64,000 nucleotides of DNA from Pseudomonas orientalis (GCF_001439815.1 NZ_JYLM01000007.1:310001-374000); one strand, 5' to 3'. Counted from the first letter of the stretch, positions 52,562-60,737 are shown. The notes: generated by a model not told the origin, from the sequence alone. Numbers and translations are program-made.

Positions 52562-53656
52562 ATGAGCGCCGTCAATCGCGCAGCGGTGGAAGCCGTTCTT
52601 CGCCAGTACACCGACCCCTATTTGAACCAGGACCCGGTCAGTGCCGGCTGTGTGCGGGCCATCGAGGTCCAGGGTGACCAGGTATCGGTCCAGTTGGAGC
52701 TGGGCTATGCCGCCGGCCTGTTCAAAAACGGCTGGGCGCAGATGCTGCAGATGGCCATCGAAGGCCTGGACGGCGTGCGCTCGGCCAAGGTCGACATCCG
52801 ATGCGTGATCGCGTCGCACAAGGCCCAGGCACAGATCCCCGGCCTGGCCAACGTCAAGAATGTGATCGCCGTGGCGTCGGGCAAGGGCGGCGTGGGTAAA
52901 TCCACCACCGCCGCCAACCTGGCCCTGGCCCTGGCCCGCGAAGGTGCGCGCGTGGGCATCCTCGACGCCGATATCTATGGCCCGAGCCAAGGTGTGATGT
53001 TCGGCATTGCCGAAGGTACGCGGCCCAAGGTCAAGGACCAGAAGTGGTTTGTGCCGATCGGGTCCCTGGGTGTGGAAGTCATGTCCATGGCCTTCCTGAC
53101 CGATGACAACACACCCATGGTCTGGCGCGGGCCGATGGTTTCCGGTGCGTTGCTGCAATTGGTCACCCAGACTGCCTGGGGCGATCTGGACTATCTGGTG
53201 ATCGACATGCCCCCCGGTACCGGCGATATCCAGCTGACCCTGGCGCAGAAAGTCCCGGTGGCCGGTTCGGTGATCGTTACCACGCCGCAGGACCTGGCGT
53301 TGCTGGACGCCAAGAAAGGCGTGGAGATGTTCCGCAAGGTCAACATCCCGGTGCTGGGCGTGGTGGAAAACATGGCGGTGCACATCTGCTCCAACTGCGG
53401 CCATGCCGAACATCTCTTCGGCGAGGGCGGTGGCGAGAAGCTGGCGACCCAATACGGCGTCGAACTGCTCGCCTCGTTGCCGCTATCGATGTCTATTCGT
53501 GAACAGGCCGATGGCGGCAAGCCCACCGTGGCTGCCGAGCCCGATGGTCAGATTGCCATGGTGTATCAGGAGCTGGCCCGCCATGTGGGCGCGCGGATAG
53601 TGCTGCAGGAGGCGACCAGTCCTGCGATGCCGACGATTACCGTCAGCGACGACTGA
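52562..53656 (+). CDS. apbC: Iron-sulfur carrier ATPase ApbC/Mrp
   Basis: 364 residues. An N-terminal MIP18/DUF59-type domain (about 1-90) precedes the deviant Walker A GKGGVGKSTTAANLALAL near 105-122, MPPGTGDIQLTL and the cluster-binding CxxC (HICSNCGH) near 282. It transfers [4Fe-4S] clusters to apoproteins in the cytoplasm. It is monocistronic, upstream of the rsmZ control region. Confidence 0.95.
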   Translation: MSAVNRAAVEAVLRQYTDPYLNQDPVSAGCVRAIEVQGDQVSVQLELGYAAGLFKNGWAQMLQMAIEGLDGVRSAKVDIRCVIASHKAQAQIPGLANVKNVIAVASGKGGVGKSTTAANLALALAREGARVGILDADIYGPSQGVMFGIAEGTRPKVKDQKWFVPIGSLGVEVMSMAFLTDDNTPMVWRGPMVSGALLQLVTQTAWGDLDYLVIDMPPGTGDIQLTLAQKVPVAGSVIVTTPQDLALLDAKKGVEMFRKVNIPVLGVVENMAVHICSNCGHAEHLFGEGGGEKLATQYGVELLASLPLSMSIREQADGGKPTVAAEPDGQIAMVYQELARHVGARIVLQEATSPAMPTITVSDD

Positions 53657-53714
53657 ACCAACTGTGTAGGAACGGTACCGCCCAGGCTTGTGACGCTCTT
53701 TTCCCAATGAGTCG

Positions 53715-53732
53715 TGTAAGCATTCGCTTACC
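53715..53732. promoter_or_regulatory. GacA-binding box upstream of rsmZ
   Basis: TGTAAGCATTCGCTTACC matches TGTAAG-N6-CTTACA with one mismatch at the last base. It lies about 180 bp before the rsmZ start, the known spacing for GacA-dependent small RNA genes. Confidence 0.85.
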
Positions 53733-53868
53733 TTCATGTAGGTATTCGGTTTTTTTACCGGGAGCGAGCGTCTCGACTCGGCGAGCGACATTTCTAACTG
53801 TTTGAAATAAAACAATTATTTAATGTCGCTTGAGCATCGGTGGCTGGCCGCCGCCCATTTGGATCCCG

Positions 53869-53896
53869 TTGAACTTATCTGGGAACGCTCTAACAT
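53869..53896 (+). promoter_or_regulatory. rsmZ core promoter
   Basis: TTGAAC at 53869-53874 and TAACAT at 53891-53896 are 16 bp apart. The start site is predicted near 53904. Confidence 0.65.
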
Positions 53897-53903
53897 CAGC
53901 CCT

Positions 53904-54036
53904 GTGTCCACGGATTGGCACAGCCATCAAGGAACGGTGGTTTGAAGGAATGTCGCAGGATGCGATTCATCAGGACGATGAAAAGGATTAAAGGGACTAG
54001 GGAAAAAATATGGGCGGGTCATACCGCCCTTTTTTT
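53904..54036 (+). ncRNA. rsmZ: RsmZ small regulatory RNA
   Basis: About 133 nt with many unpaired GGA motifs typical of RsmA/CsrA-sequestering RNAs: CACGGATTG, AAGGAACGG, AAGGAATG, CAGGATG, CAGGACG, AAGGATT, GGGACT and GGGAAA. The 5' hairpin TGTGTCC ... GGCACA and a strong terminator (GGGCGG/CCGCCC then seven T at 54011-54036) frame it. The neighbour fdxA, a GacA box and a core promoter support the identity. It titrates RsmA/RsmE and relieves translational repression of secondary metabolism genes under Gac control. Confidence 0.92.
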
Positions 54037-54075
54037 CGCCTGTAGAAAAGTGAAAACGGCTACATGAAAACGCAG

Positions 54076-54102
54076 AAAAGGCCCGCAAAGGGCCTTTTTT
54101 TT
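54076..54102. terminator. Terminator between rsmZ and fdxA
   Basis: AAAAGGCCC and GGGCCTTTTTTTT pair around GCAAA. T-runs on both strands allow it to end fdxA transcription as well. Confidence 0.88.
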
Positions 54103-54118
54103 GGCAACGACGCTGCTA

Positions 54119-54442
54119 TCAGCGTTCGAGATCTGCAATCTTGCCGGTCTTGCCATCCCATTCTTCTGCATCGGGCAGCGCGTCTTTTTTCTCTGTGATA
54201 TTCGGCCAGATGTCTGCCAGCTCGGCATTCAACTCAATGAAGTTTTCCATACCCGCAGGTACTTCATCTTCAGAGAAAATAGCGTTAGCCGGGCATTCTG
54301 GTTCACACAGAGCGCAGTCAATGCACTCGTCCGGGTGGATGACCAGGAAGTTCGGGCCTTCGTAGAAGCAGTCCACCGGACACACTTCTACGCAGTCGGT
54401 GTACTTGCACTTGATGCAGTTGTCGGTGACGACGAAGGTCAT
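54119..54442 (-). CDS. fdxA: Seven-iron ferredoxin FdxA
   Basis: 107 residues. The N-terminal [3Fe-4S]/[4Fe-4S] cysteines lie in CIKCKYTDCVEVCPVDCF (from residue 8), and the second set in CIDCALCEPECPANAI, with the usual 107-residue Azotobacter-type length and acidic tail. It is a low-potential electron carrier in the cytoplasm. The rsmZ-fdxA-mutS order is characteristic of Pseudomonas. Confidence 0.96.
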   Translation of the reverse strand: MTFVVTDNCIKCKYTDCVEVCPVDCFYEGPNFLVIHPDECIDCALCEPECPANAIFSEDEVPAGMENFIELNAELADIWPNITEKKDALPDAEEWDGKTGKIADLER

Positions 54443-54584
54443 TTCTAATTTTCTCCTCAGGCGGCGGCAGCGAAACCCTGTGTGGCAGGGCTCGCGAGGT
54501 TCGGGAGCGATAGTCTGCAGGCCAGGCTAAAAGCCCGCAGCATCCCAAACCGCGCGAGAGTCTACCAGCTTGCACGCGTGTGCG

Positions 54585-57176
54585 TTATATCCGAGTCTTC
54601 AGTGCATATAACATTTCGAGCGCTTTACGCGGCGTCACGTCATCCAGATCAAGTTTGGCCAGCTCATCGAGTACCGGATGGGGCAGGCTGGCGAACAGGT
54701 CGCTCTGGTGCGGCGCGGCGGGTTTCCTGCTGGCCTTGGCGGGGCTGGCGACCACGGTTTCATGGGGCAGGGCCGTGGTTTCCAGGCGGCTCAGGTGTTC
54801 GCGGGCGCGGGTGATCACATCATTGGGCACGCCGGCCAACTGCGCGACCGCCAAGCCATAACTCTGGCTGGCCGGGCCCGGCAGCACATGGTGCAGGAAC
54901 ACGATGCGCTCGTTGTGCTCGGTGGCATTGAGGTGCACGTTGGCTACCAGCGGCTCGCTTTCCGGTAACACCGTCAGCTCAAAATAGTGTGTGGCAAACA
55001 ACGTATAGGCGCGCAAATGTGCCAGACGCTCGGCCGCCGCCCATGCCAGGGACAGGCCGTCGAACGTGCTGGTGCCGCGTCCTACTTCGTCCATCAACAC
55101 CAGGCTACGGTCGGTGGCGTTATGCAGGATGTTCGCGGTTTCGCTCATTTCCACCATAAACGTCGAGCGCCCACCGGCCAGGTCGTCGCTGGAACCGATC
55201 CGGGTGAAAATCCGGTCCACCAGGGACAGCTCGCAACTGGCCGCCGGCACGAAGCTGCCGATGTGTGCCAGCAGCACGATCAGCGCGGTCTGGCGCATAT
55301 AAGTGGATTTACCACCCATGTTCGGGCCGGTAATCACCAGCATGCGAGTGTCGTCGTCCAGCGACAGGTCGTTGGCGACGAAGGGCGTGGTCAGCACCTG
55401 CTCCACCACCGGGTGACGACCTTGCACGATGCGCATGCACGGCTCGCTGACAAACCGCGGGCAGTTGAGGTCCAGGTTCAGCGCTCGTTCGGCAAGGTTG
55501 CTCAGCACGTCCAGTTCCGCCAGGGCGGCAGCGGTGTCCTGCAACGGCGCCAGGCGGCTGATCAAGTCCTCAAGCAAGGCTTCGTAGAGCATTTTTTCCC
55601 GCGCCAGGGCGCGGCTTTTGGCCGACAGCGCCTTGTCTTCGAACGCTTTGAGCTCCGGGGTGATAAACCGCTCGGCGCCCTTGAGCGTCTGGCGACGTTG
55701 ATAGTCGATAGGCGCCGACTCGGCCTGTTTGCTCGGCAGCTCGATAAAGTAGCCATGTACGCGGTTGTAGCCGACTTTCAGGTTAGCCAGGCCCGTACGG
55801 GCTTTTTCGCGCGCCTCCAGGTCGATCAGGAACTGCCCGGCATTTTCGCTCAACGATTGCAGCTCATCCAACTCGCTGTCGTAGCCGGTTTTCAAAACGC
55901 CGCCGTCACGGATGATCGCCGGCGGGTTGTCGATGATGGCCTTTTCCAGCAGCGCCGCGAGGTCCGGGTAAGTGCCGGCGGTGACTGCAAGCTGTTGCAG
56001 GTGCGGCGTGTCCAGTTCGGTCATTGCCACTTGCAGTTGCGGCAGGGCGCTCAACGCGTCCCGCAGGCGCGCCAGGTCACGGGGCCGCGCGTTACGCAGG
56101 CCGATCCGCGCGAGGATGCGCTCGATATCGCCGATTTCCTTGAGTTGCGGCTGCAGCTTTTCAAAGCGATAGCCGTCAAGCAGGCAGGTAATAGACGTCT
56201 GACGTGCCTGAAGGACGGTCAAATCCCGCAGCGGACGGTTCAACCATCGGGTCAGCAAGCGGCTGCCCATCGCAGTCTGGCAGCGGTCCACCACCGATTG
56301 CAGCGTGTTATCGCGCCCGCCCGCCAGGTTGGTGTCCAGCTCCAGGTTGCGACGGCTGGCGCCATCCAGAACCACCGTATCGTCCAGGCGTTCATGGCGC
56401 AGGCTGCGCAAGTGCGGCAGGGCCGTGCGCTGGGTTTCCTTGGCGTAGCTGAGCAGGCAGCCGGCGGCGCCGATGGCCAGGGTCAAGGTCTCACAGCCAA
56501 AGCCCTTGAGGTCCTGTACGGAGAATTGCTGGCACAAACTTTTCAGCGCCGAATCACGCTCGAAATCCCACGGTGCACGGCGCTTGGTCCCACGGCGCTT
56601 CTCTGCCGGCAAATCCTTGGGCCAATCATCCGGAATCAACAACTCCACCGGATTGATACGCTCCAGCTCCGCCAGCAGGTTCTCCCAACCCTTGATCTCC
56701 AGCACGCTGAAGTTGCCGCTGGTGATATCCAGCACCGACAGGCCGAACAAACGCTCATCGCCCAACACCGCAGCGATCAGGTTGTCGCGACGCTCATCCA
56801 GCAGCGCCTCATCACTCACCGTGCCCGGCGTAATAATGCGCACCACCTGACGTTCCACCGGCCCCTTGCTGGTCGCCGGGTCGCCAATCTGCTCACAGAT
56901 CACCACCGACTCGCCCAGCTTCACCAGCTTGACCAGGTAGCCTTCCAATGAATGGTAAGGAATCCCACACATCGGGATCGACTGCCCAGCCGACTGCCCG
57001 CGCGCGGTCAGGGTGATATCCAGCAACTTGGCGGCCTTCTTCGCGTCTTCGTAGAAGATCTCGTAGAAGTCGCCCATGCGATAGAACATCAACTGATCAG
57101 GGTGCTGGTTTTTCAGGCGCCAATACTGCTGCATCATTGGCGTGTGGGAGGACAGATCGGAGGTGTTTTTACTCAT
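54585..57176 (-). CDS. mutS: DNA mismatch recognition protein MutS
   Basis: 863 residues. The mismatch-wedging Phe-x-Glu lies in MGDFYEIFYEDA near 32-43. Walker A is GPNMGGKSTYMRQ near 620, the Walker B region LVLMDEVGRGTSTFDG, and the C-terminal helical clamp is present (LASLPHPVLDELAKLDLDDVTPRKALEML). It binds base mismatches and recruits MutL. The gene marks the left border of the accessory region. Confidence 0.97.
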   Translation of the reverse strand: MSKNTSDLSSHTPMMQQYWRLKNQHPDQLMFYRMGDFYEIFYEDAKKAAKLLDITLTARGQSAGQSIPMCGIPYHSLEGYLVKLVKLGESVVICEQIGDPATSKGPVERQVVRIITPGTVSDEALLDERRDNLIAAVLGDERLFGLSVLDITSGNFSVLEIKGWENLLAELERINPVELLIPDDWPKDLPAEKRRGTKRRAPWDFERDSALKSLCQQFSVQDLKGFGCETLTLAIGAAGCLLSYAKETQRTALPHLRSLRHERLDDTVVLDGASRRNLELDTNLAGGRDNTLQSVVDRCQTAMGSRLLTRWLNRPLRDLTVLQARQTSITCLLDGYRFEKLQPQLKEIGDIERILARIGLRNARPRDLARLRDALSALPQLQVAMTELDTPHLQQLAVTAGTYPDLAALLEKAIIDNPPAIIRDGGVLKTGYDSELDELQSLSENAGQFLIDLEAREKARTGLANLKVGYNRVHGYFIELPSKQAESAPIDYQRRQTLKGAERFITPELKAFEDKALSAKSRALAREKMLYEALLEDLISRLAPLQDTAAALAELDVLSNLAERALNLDLNCPRFVSEPCMRIVQGRHPVVEQVLTTPFVANDLSLDDDTRMLVITGPNMGGKSTYMRQTALIVLLAHIGSFVPAASCELSLVDRIFTRIGSSDDLAGGRSTFMVEMSETANILHNATDRSLVLMDEVGRGTSTFDGLSLAWAAAERLAHLRAYTLFATHYFELTVLPESEPLVANVHLNATEHNERIVFLHHVLPGPASQSYGLAVAQLAGVPNDVITRAREHLSRLETTALPHETVVASPAKASRKPAAPHQSDLFASLPHPVLDELAKLDLDDVTPRKALEMLYALKTRI

Positions 57177-57553
57177 TGGGTAATAGGCAAATTCGTTGAA
57201 AGTGATGGGGCAAAGGGGGCGCGTGGTCCAGTGTCGATCAGTTTGGAAATGCGCACGTCAAAACAAAGCAGGTCGAATGTGGGAGCTGTCGAGCTTTAGC
57301 GAGGCTGCGATGGGATCACCGCGCTGTACCTGCGGACCGCATCACCCGCATCGCTGAAGTTCGAAAACCTCACACCTTGCCCAATCCTGGTCGCTTAACT
57401 GATCGGCATTGGGCGCTTGGCCCAGCATTTTTTGCGATGGGCGCAAGGTTAACATGCGAAGTCGACCCTTCGCAGGTCGCAAACGACCAGGTAGAAATAG
57501 AAGAAGGGCGCAGCGCATTCATTCAAATACACCGCCCCCTTCTTTTTATCGCC
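57177..57553. other. Intergenic region between DUF3077 gene and mutS
   Basis: It holds the mutS promoter side. Around 57505-57550 an imperfect hairpin GAAGGGCGC ... GCGCCCCCTTC with T-run can end either strand. The block GTGGGAGCTGTCGAGCTTTA (from 57278), with TGCGATGGGATCACCGC, looks like a repeat fragment of the genus. No gene seen. Confidence 0.5.
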
Positions 57554-57835
57554 TTACTGAATGTTGCCGGGCGAATCCAACACCTTCACCACATCATCAA
57601 TCACCGCCTTGACCATCTCCTGCAAGTAATGCGACGCCCAGGCATAACGGTCCGTCTCCTTGGTCATCGCCGCATCTTCTGCGAGCATCTTGGCGACATG
57701 GAGAAGATCGGAGGCGTGGTGCAAGGCTTCTTGCAGGGAAACACCGCTGTTGACGCGGAATAGAGGCTGGTCGGAGTGAAAGGAGAAGGGGGTGACGCCG
57801 AGGGTGGTTAACGCAGGCGGATTTGTAGCAGTCAT
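57554..57835 (-). CDS. DUF3077 protein
   Basis: 93 residues from the ATG at 57835. It has the pattern LFRVNSGVSLQEALHHASDLLHVAKMLAEDAAM and YAWASHYLQEMVKAVIDDV seen in DUF3077 proteins, which are small, helical and common in multiple copies in Pseudomonas. No membrane helix. The function is unknown. A highly structured leader of about 130 bases precedes it, inside the 3' end of the upstream lipoprotein frame. Confidence 0.82.
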   Translation of the reverse strand: MTATNPPALTTLGVTPFSFHSDQPLFRVNSGVSLQEALHHASDLLHVAKMLAEDAAMTKETDRYAWASHYLQEMVKAVIDDVVKVLDSPGNIQ

Positions 57836-57851
57836 TGGTAAAACTCCCATA

Positions 57852-58379
57852 TCAAGTGAGAGCTACCACGTTCGTTCTCAGGCGAATAGGTGGCAGCTGT
57901 GCGCAGGCTGAGAAACCGGAGATACAGGAACCCGGCAGACCCGAAGGTCTCCCACGCACAGCCGCCATTGCACGAAACTGCATGTCTTCAAACCGGCCAG
58001 AATCGGGTTTTATCGGGTAGAAACCGTCATCATCTTTAAACGGCAAAGCCTCAAGCTCGGACACGCTTAGTGGACGACCTTTCTTTGCTTCAACGCAGGC
58101 CGGAGTGTCTTTCATGACATCACAGAACTCAAAACCGTCTTTACGTTTAAATCCCAGAAGTTGCATGCATTGAAATTGGAGTACCTGTTCATTTATGGGT
58201 AATTGAGTCAATGAGCCGCCTACAGGGTCACCACATTCCGCCATCGCAGCCTTAACATCATCGACGCTCGTGGAGGCACGCTGCCACTGTGTGAATTCAG
58301 CTGGTGGCGGACAGCCTGTGAGTAAAAGTACCGATGCGATCAATGCCGGGAGAGTGATGATCTGGCTTTTTCGCAGCAT
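57852..58379 (-). CDS. Putative lipoprotein with a C-terminus encoded by a leader element
   Basis: 175 residues. A lipoprotein signal peptide with lipobox LLTGC (Cys22) ends in PPPAEFTQWQRAS. The body has four Cys (MAECGD, FQCMQLLGF, FEFCDV, TPACVEAKKGRPLSVSELEALPF), a pattern of small phage or tailocin-linked lipoproteins. The last 45 residues (from MQFRAMAAV on) are encoded by the structured repeat leading to the DUF3077 gene, so the original C-terminus was probably replaced. No function can be stated. Confidence 0.7.
   Translation of the reverse strand: MLRKSQIITLPALIASVLLLTGCPPPAEFTQWQRASTSVDDVKAAMAECGDPVGGSLTQLPINEQVLQFQCMQLLGFKRKDGFEFCDVMKDTPACVEAKKGRPLSVSELEALPFKDDDGFYPIKPDSGRFEDMQFRAMAAVRGRPSGLPGSCISGFSACAQLPPIRLRTNVVALT
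57889..57970 (-). ncRNA. Structured leader (cUUCGg hairpin) upstream of DUF3077 gene
   Basis: Read on the minus strand, arms GGCGGCTGTGCG (57966-57955) and CGCACAGCTGCC (57903-57892) form a 12-bp outer stem. Inside are AGACC-TTCG-GGTCT, a canonical cUUCGg tetraloop, and a CCGG ... CCGG helix. The tetraloop form favours transcription toward the DUF3077 gene 57 bp further on. It may be a cis-regulatory RNA. Confidence 0.6.
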
Positions 58380-58420
58380 ATTAATCCTTCAAAGTTGGAA
58401 TTACTGCGCGGTCCAACAGG

Positions 58421-58792
58421 CTATCTGGACCTACGGCCACTAGCCGGAAACAGCCCTCTGATCACCCCAAGAAACGCCGCAAACAAATTGATTGAAGTCG
58501 CCGTAGTGATGGCAATTAACACGTTATCCGAGAACGGCGCTTTACCCGAGTAATACGTCGACCACCCATTCCACACCAACAGAACCGCCCAAAAAATCAC
58601 GCCACAAGCCGCAAACCAAAACGCACGCCCCGCATACTTCTTGCGCAGTTGCCTTTCAGCCTTCTGGTCTTTGAGATTCTGGTTTCTTTCATCGTCGGGG
58701 CCTATGGCTTGCTCGCCACCGGCTTGGGAGTCCTGGTCAGGCCCTGCCACCGGGGGCAGGGTCAGTTCAAGATTGTCGAGTTCTTCACTCAC
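58421..58792 (-). CDS. Small two-helix membrane protein, candidate toxin partner of Panacea protein
   Basis: 123 residues from a GTG at 58792 that overlaps the Panacea gene's 3' end by eight bases; the longer frame lies inside that gene. An acidic N-terminal half and a basic linker (QKAERQLRKKYAGR) lead to two membrane helices, AFWFAACGVIFWAVLLVWNGW and NVLIAITTATSINLFAAFLGVI. Membrane proteins of this kind serve as toxins in some Panacea-linked toxin-antitoxin systems. The family itself is not one I recognise. Confidence 0.68.
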   Translation of the reverse strand: MSEELDNLELTLPPVAGPDQDSQAGGEQAIGPDDERNQNLKDQKAERQLRKKYAGRAFWFAACGVIFWAVLLVWNGWSTYYSGKAPFSDNVLIAITTATSINLFAAFLGVIRGLFPASGRRSR

Positions 58793-59273
58793 GGATGCGG
58801 CTCTTTGGGTGAATGAGTGTCGCCATGTCTTCCCAGTCAATGGCGGAGCCGTCGGCACCCTTTAGGGCCCAGGCTGTGCCGTCCTCGTGGGACAGGTTGG
58901 ACAGTTGAGTGCCGGACCATTTGCCGTATTTGTTGATGATCCGGTCAATCAAACGATGGGTGTAGGTATCGCTCTCGGGAACCCTCGGTGTAACGAAGAC
59001 AATGTCTTCGGCGTCGGGTTTCAGGTTGCTGAGAAGCGACGTCACCGGGCGATTACCGTAGGATTTCAACTCATGGTACAGCGACGGGATGACCGGGCCA
59101 TATTGCCAGCGCGCAAAGTGGTCATCCATGAGCGGTTGATCCCGCTCGCGCAGATGCCAGGACTGCGTATAGAACAGCAGTTTTTGCAGCTTCATGGGCG
59201 TCAGGCCCGAAAGCTTTCCTTCCTTCGAGCGTTCAATGAAGGCGTTAGCGACAGCTAGCGCTGAATAAGCCAT
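58785..59273 (-). CDS. Panacea (DUF4065) domain protein, probable antitoxin
   Basis: 162 residues from the ATG at 59273, chosen because GGAGG lies 5 bases upstream; a GTG two codons earlier would overlap that site. The Panacea/SocA-like pattern is clear: LTPMKLQKLLFYTQSWHL, ARWQYGPVIPSLYHELKSYGNRP and LSHEDGTAWA. Panacea proteins act as versatile antitoxins against unrelated toxins. It is the first gene, and the next one overlaps it, as in two-gene toxin-antitoxin operons. Confidence 0.85.
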   Translation of the reverse strand: MAYSALAVANAFIERSKEGKLSGLTPMKLQKLLFYTQSWHLRERDQPLMDDHFARWQYGPVIPSLYHELKSYGNRPVTSLLSNLKPDAEDIVFVTPRVPESDTYTHRLIDRIINKYGKWSGTQLSNLSHEDGTAWALKGADGSAIDWEDMATLIHPKSRIRE

Positions 59274-59396
59274 GAGCACCTCCGTCGTTGCTGGCTATGT
59301 TGTTACAGAGTCTTATACATAGGCCCTTAGTTGTCGACAAGCAAGGTGTCGCCCGGCGGCACTATCAAGCTGGCGGGATAATAGAGCGCAAAATAG

Positions 59397-59412
59397 CTGG
59401 CTGTATATACAG
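59397..59412. promoter_or_regulatory. LexA-type SOS box upstream of the S24 repressor
   Basis: CTGGCTGTATATACAG fits CTG-N10-CAG, with a perfect right half (TATATACAG). It lies 95-110 bp before the repressor start codon. Confidence 0.55.
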
Positions 59413-59447
59413 TATTTTGTTTCGGCTAATTGAAATTGGGGGGTTAA

Positions 59448-59461
59448 TGCATAAATATGCA
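59448..59461. promoter_or_regulatory. Operator dyad at the repressor gene
   Basis: TGCATA-AA-TATGCA is a perfect 14-bp dyad. Related TGCAT/ATGCA dyads occur at 60361 and 60378 near the next promoter, so it is a likely autoregulatory site of the S24 repressor. Confidence 0.65.
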
Positions 59462-59506
59462 AATTAGCATTTGCCAAGCTCAAAAACTCCCGTCAATATC
59501 CGCGTT

Positions 59507-60241
59507 ATGCAAAAACGCAACGTTTCTATCGTCTTGAAAGAGCTGCTGGACCGCGACCGGATCTCCCCCACGGAGCTGCACCGACGCACCGGCGTGCCTC
59601 AATCCACCCTGTCCCGGATCCTCAGCGGCAAGATCGTTGATCCGTCGGACAAACACATCTCGCGCATCGCCGAGTACTTCCGCGTCAGTACCGACCACCT
59701 GCGCGGGCGCGCCGGGGTGGGTGCTTTGCGTGATGACGCGCGCGACCCGATGCATTCGGAACTCAAGGACATAAGCCTGTGGGACGACGACACGCCCGTT
59801 AATGATGACGAGGTGTCGATCCCCTTTCTGCGCGAGGTTGAATTGGCTGCTGGATCAGGAAGATTCGTCATCGAGGAAAGCGAGAAAGCCAGCCTGCGTT
59901 TTGGAAAGCGCAGCCTTCGGCACAACGGCGTGCAGTTCGACCAGGCCAAATGCGTGACGGTGCGTGGCAACAGTATGCTGCCAGTACTGCGCGATGGCGC
60001 GACGGTGGGGGTAAATGCCGGCAAGAGCGGGATCGGAGACATCGTTGATGGTGACCTGTATGCCATCAATCACAATGGACAGCTGCGGGTTAAACAGCTC
60101 TACCGCCTGCCTTCCGGGATTCGCCTGCGCAGCTTCAACCGTGAAGAACATCCGGATGAAGACTACAGCTTCCAGGATATACAGGATGAGCAGATCAGCA
60201 TCCTCGGTCATGTTTTCTGGTGGGGCATGTATGCCCGTTAA
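59507..60241 (+). CDS. S24-type phage/tailocin repressor (PrtR/CI-like)
   Basis: 244 residues from the ATG at 59507. The N-terminal helix-turn-helix lies at about 6-60 (VLKELLDRDRISPTELHRRTGVPQSTLSRILSGK). An S24 self-cleavage domain occupies the last 120 residues: VRGNSMLPVLRDGATVGVN contains the catalytic Ser and GDLYAINHNGQLRVKQLY the catalytic Lys. Such repressors are inactivated by RecA during DNA damage and release phage or R-pyocin genes. The position next to mutS and before a holin fits a tailocin locus. Confidence 0.92.
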   Translation: MQKRNVSIVLKELLDRDRISPTELHRRTGVPQSTLSRILSGKIVDPSDKHISRIAEYFRVSTDHLRGRAGVGALRDDARDPMHSELKDISLWDDDTPVNDDEVSIPFLREVELAAGSGRFVIEESEKASLRFGKRSLRHNGVQFDQAKCVTVRGNSMLPVLRDGATVGVNAGKSGIGDIVDGDLYAINHNGQLRVKQLYRLPSGIRLRSFNREEHPDEDYSFQDIQDEQISILGHVFWWGMYAR

Positions 60242-60258
60242 CCTCCTTACGTAAGCCA

Positions 60259-60286
60259 AAGCCCGCCAACGAGCGGGCTTTTTTTC
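60259..60286 (+). terminator. Terminator of the S24 repressor gene
   Basis: AAAGCCCGC and GCGGGCTTTTTTT pair around CAACGA, 18 bp after the stop codon. Confidence 0.9.
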
Positions 60287-60360
60287 GTCTTCAGAAAACC
60301 GGCAAACCCGTTGCGCGCAGGGCTTCCAATGCGTTGGTGCATCCCGATCGCCAAAATAAA

Positions 60361-60372
60361 TGCATTTATGCA
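60361..60372. promoter_or_regulatory. Operator dyad 1 of the holin-side promoter
   Basis: TGCAT-TT-ATGCA ends at the -35 element and repeats the half-sites found before the repressor gene. Confidence 0.6.
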
Positions 60373-60401
60373 TTGACTGTATATGCATACATGCATATTC
60401 T
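60373..60401 (+). promoter_or_regulatory. Operator-embedded promoter facing the phage genes
   Basis: TTGACT (60373-60378) and TATTCT (60396-60401) are 17 bp apart. The dyad TGTAT-ATGC-ATACA (60378-60391) lies between them, where a bound repressor would block RNA polymerase. Confidence 0.6.
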
Positions 60402-60435
60402 TCATCTCAAGCCAGCCAACAAGGCCTGGTGGAGG

Positions 60436-60550
60436 TGGCAAGGATGCTGCCAAGGAAGACAGGGAAGGCACGCAACATCGGCAAGGACGCCATCAGAGCG
60501 ATGGCAGGGATGCCAGGCAACACCGGCAAGGATGCCGACGCTCTTTAGTT
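60436..60550 (+). repeat. Short imperfect repeats of GGCAAGGATGCC
   Basis: Copies or variants occur as GGCAAGGATGCTGCC, GGCAAGGACGCC, GGCAGGGATGCC and GGCAAGGATGCC. The purine-rich units contain GGA or GGGA and are separated by 15-45 bases. Confidence 0.6.
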
Positions 60551-60737
60551 TCACCCAGCTTCAAGAACAGGCATCGATGAACCGGCCTTGACGGTTCAGA
60601 GGGTTGGCAACTGACCCGGGTGTGCAGCGTAAAGCACCAGAAGCAGTTATCCGGCAGACAGGGATCGTGGTCGGAAAAATATTCAGGAAAGGACCGTACC
60701 GCGCCAGTAGCGCCGAAAGTCCGAGGACATCATTACT

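Noticed and set aside
60220..60591. Small frames in the repressor-holin interval
   Set aside because: They overlap operators, repeats and a terminator, and show no ribosome site or known motif. An RNA or leader is more likely.
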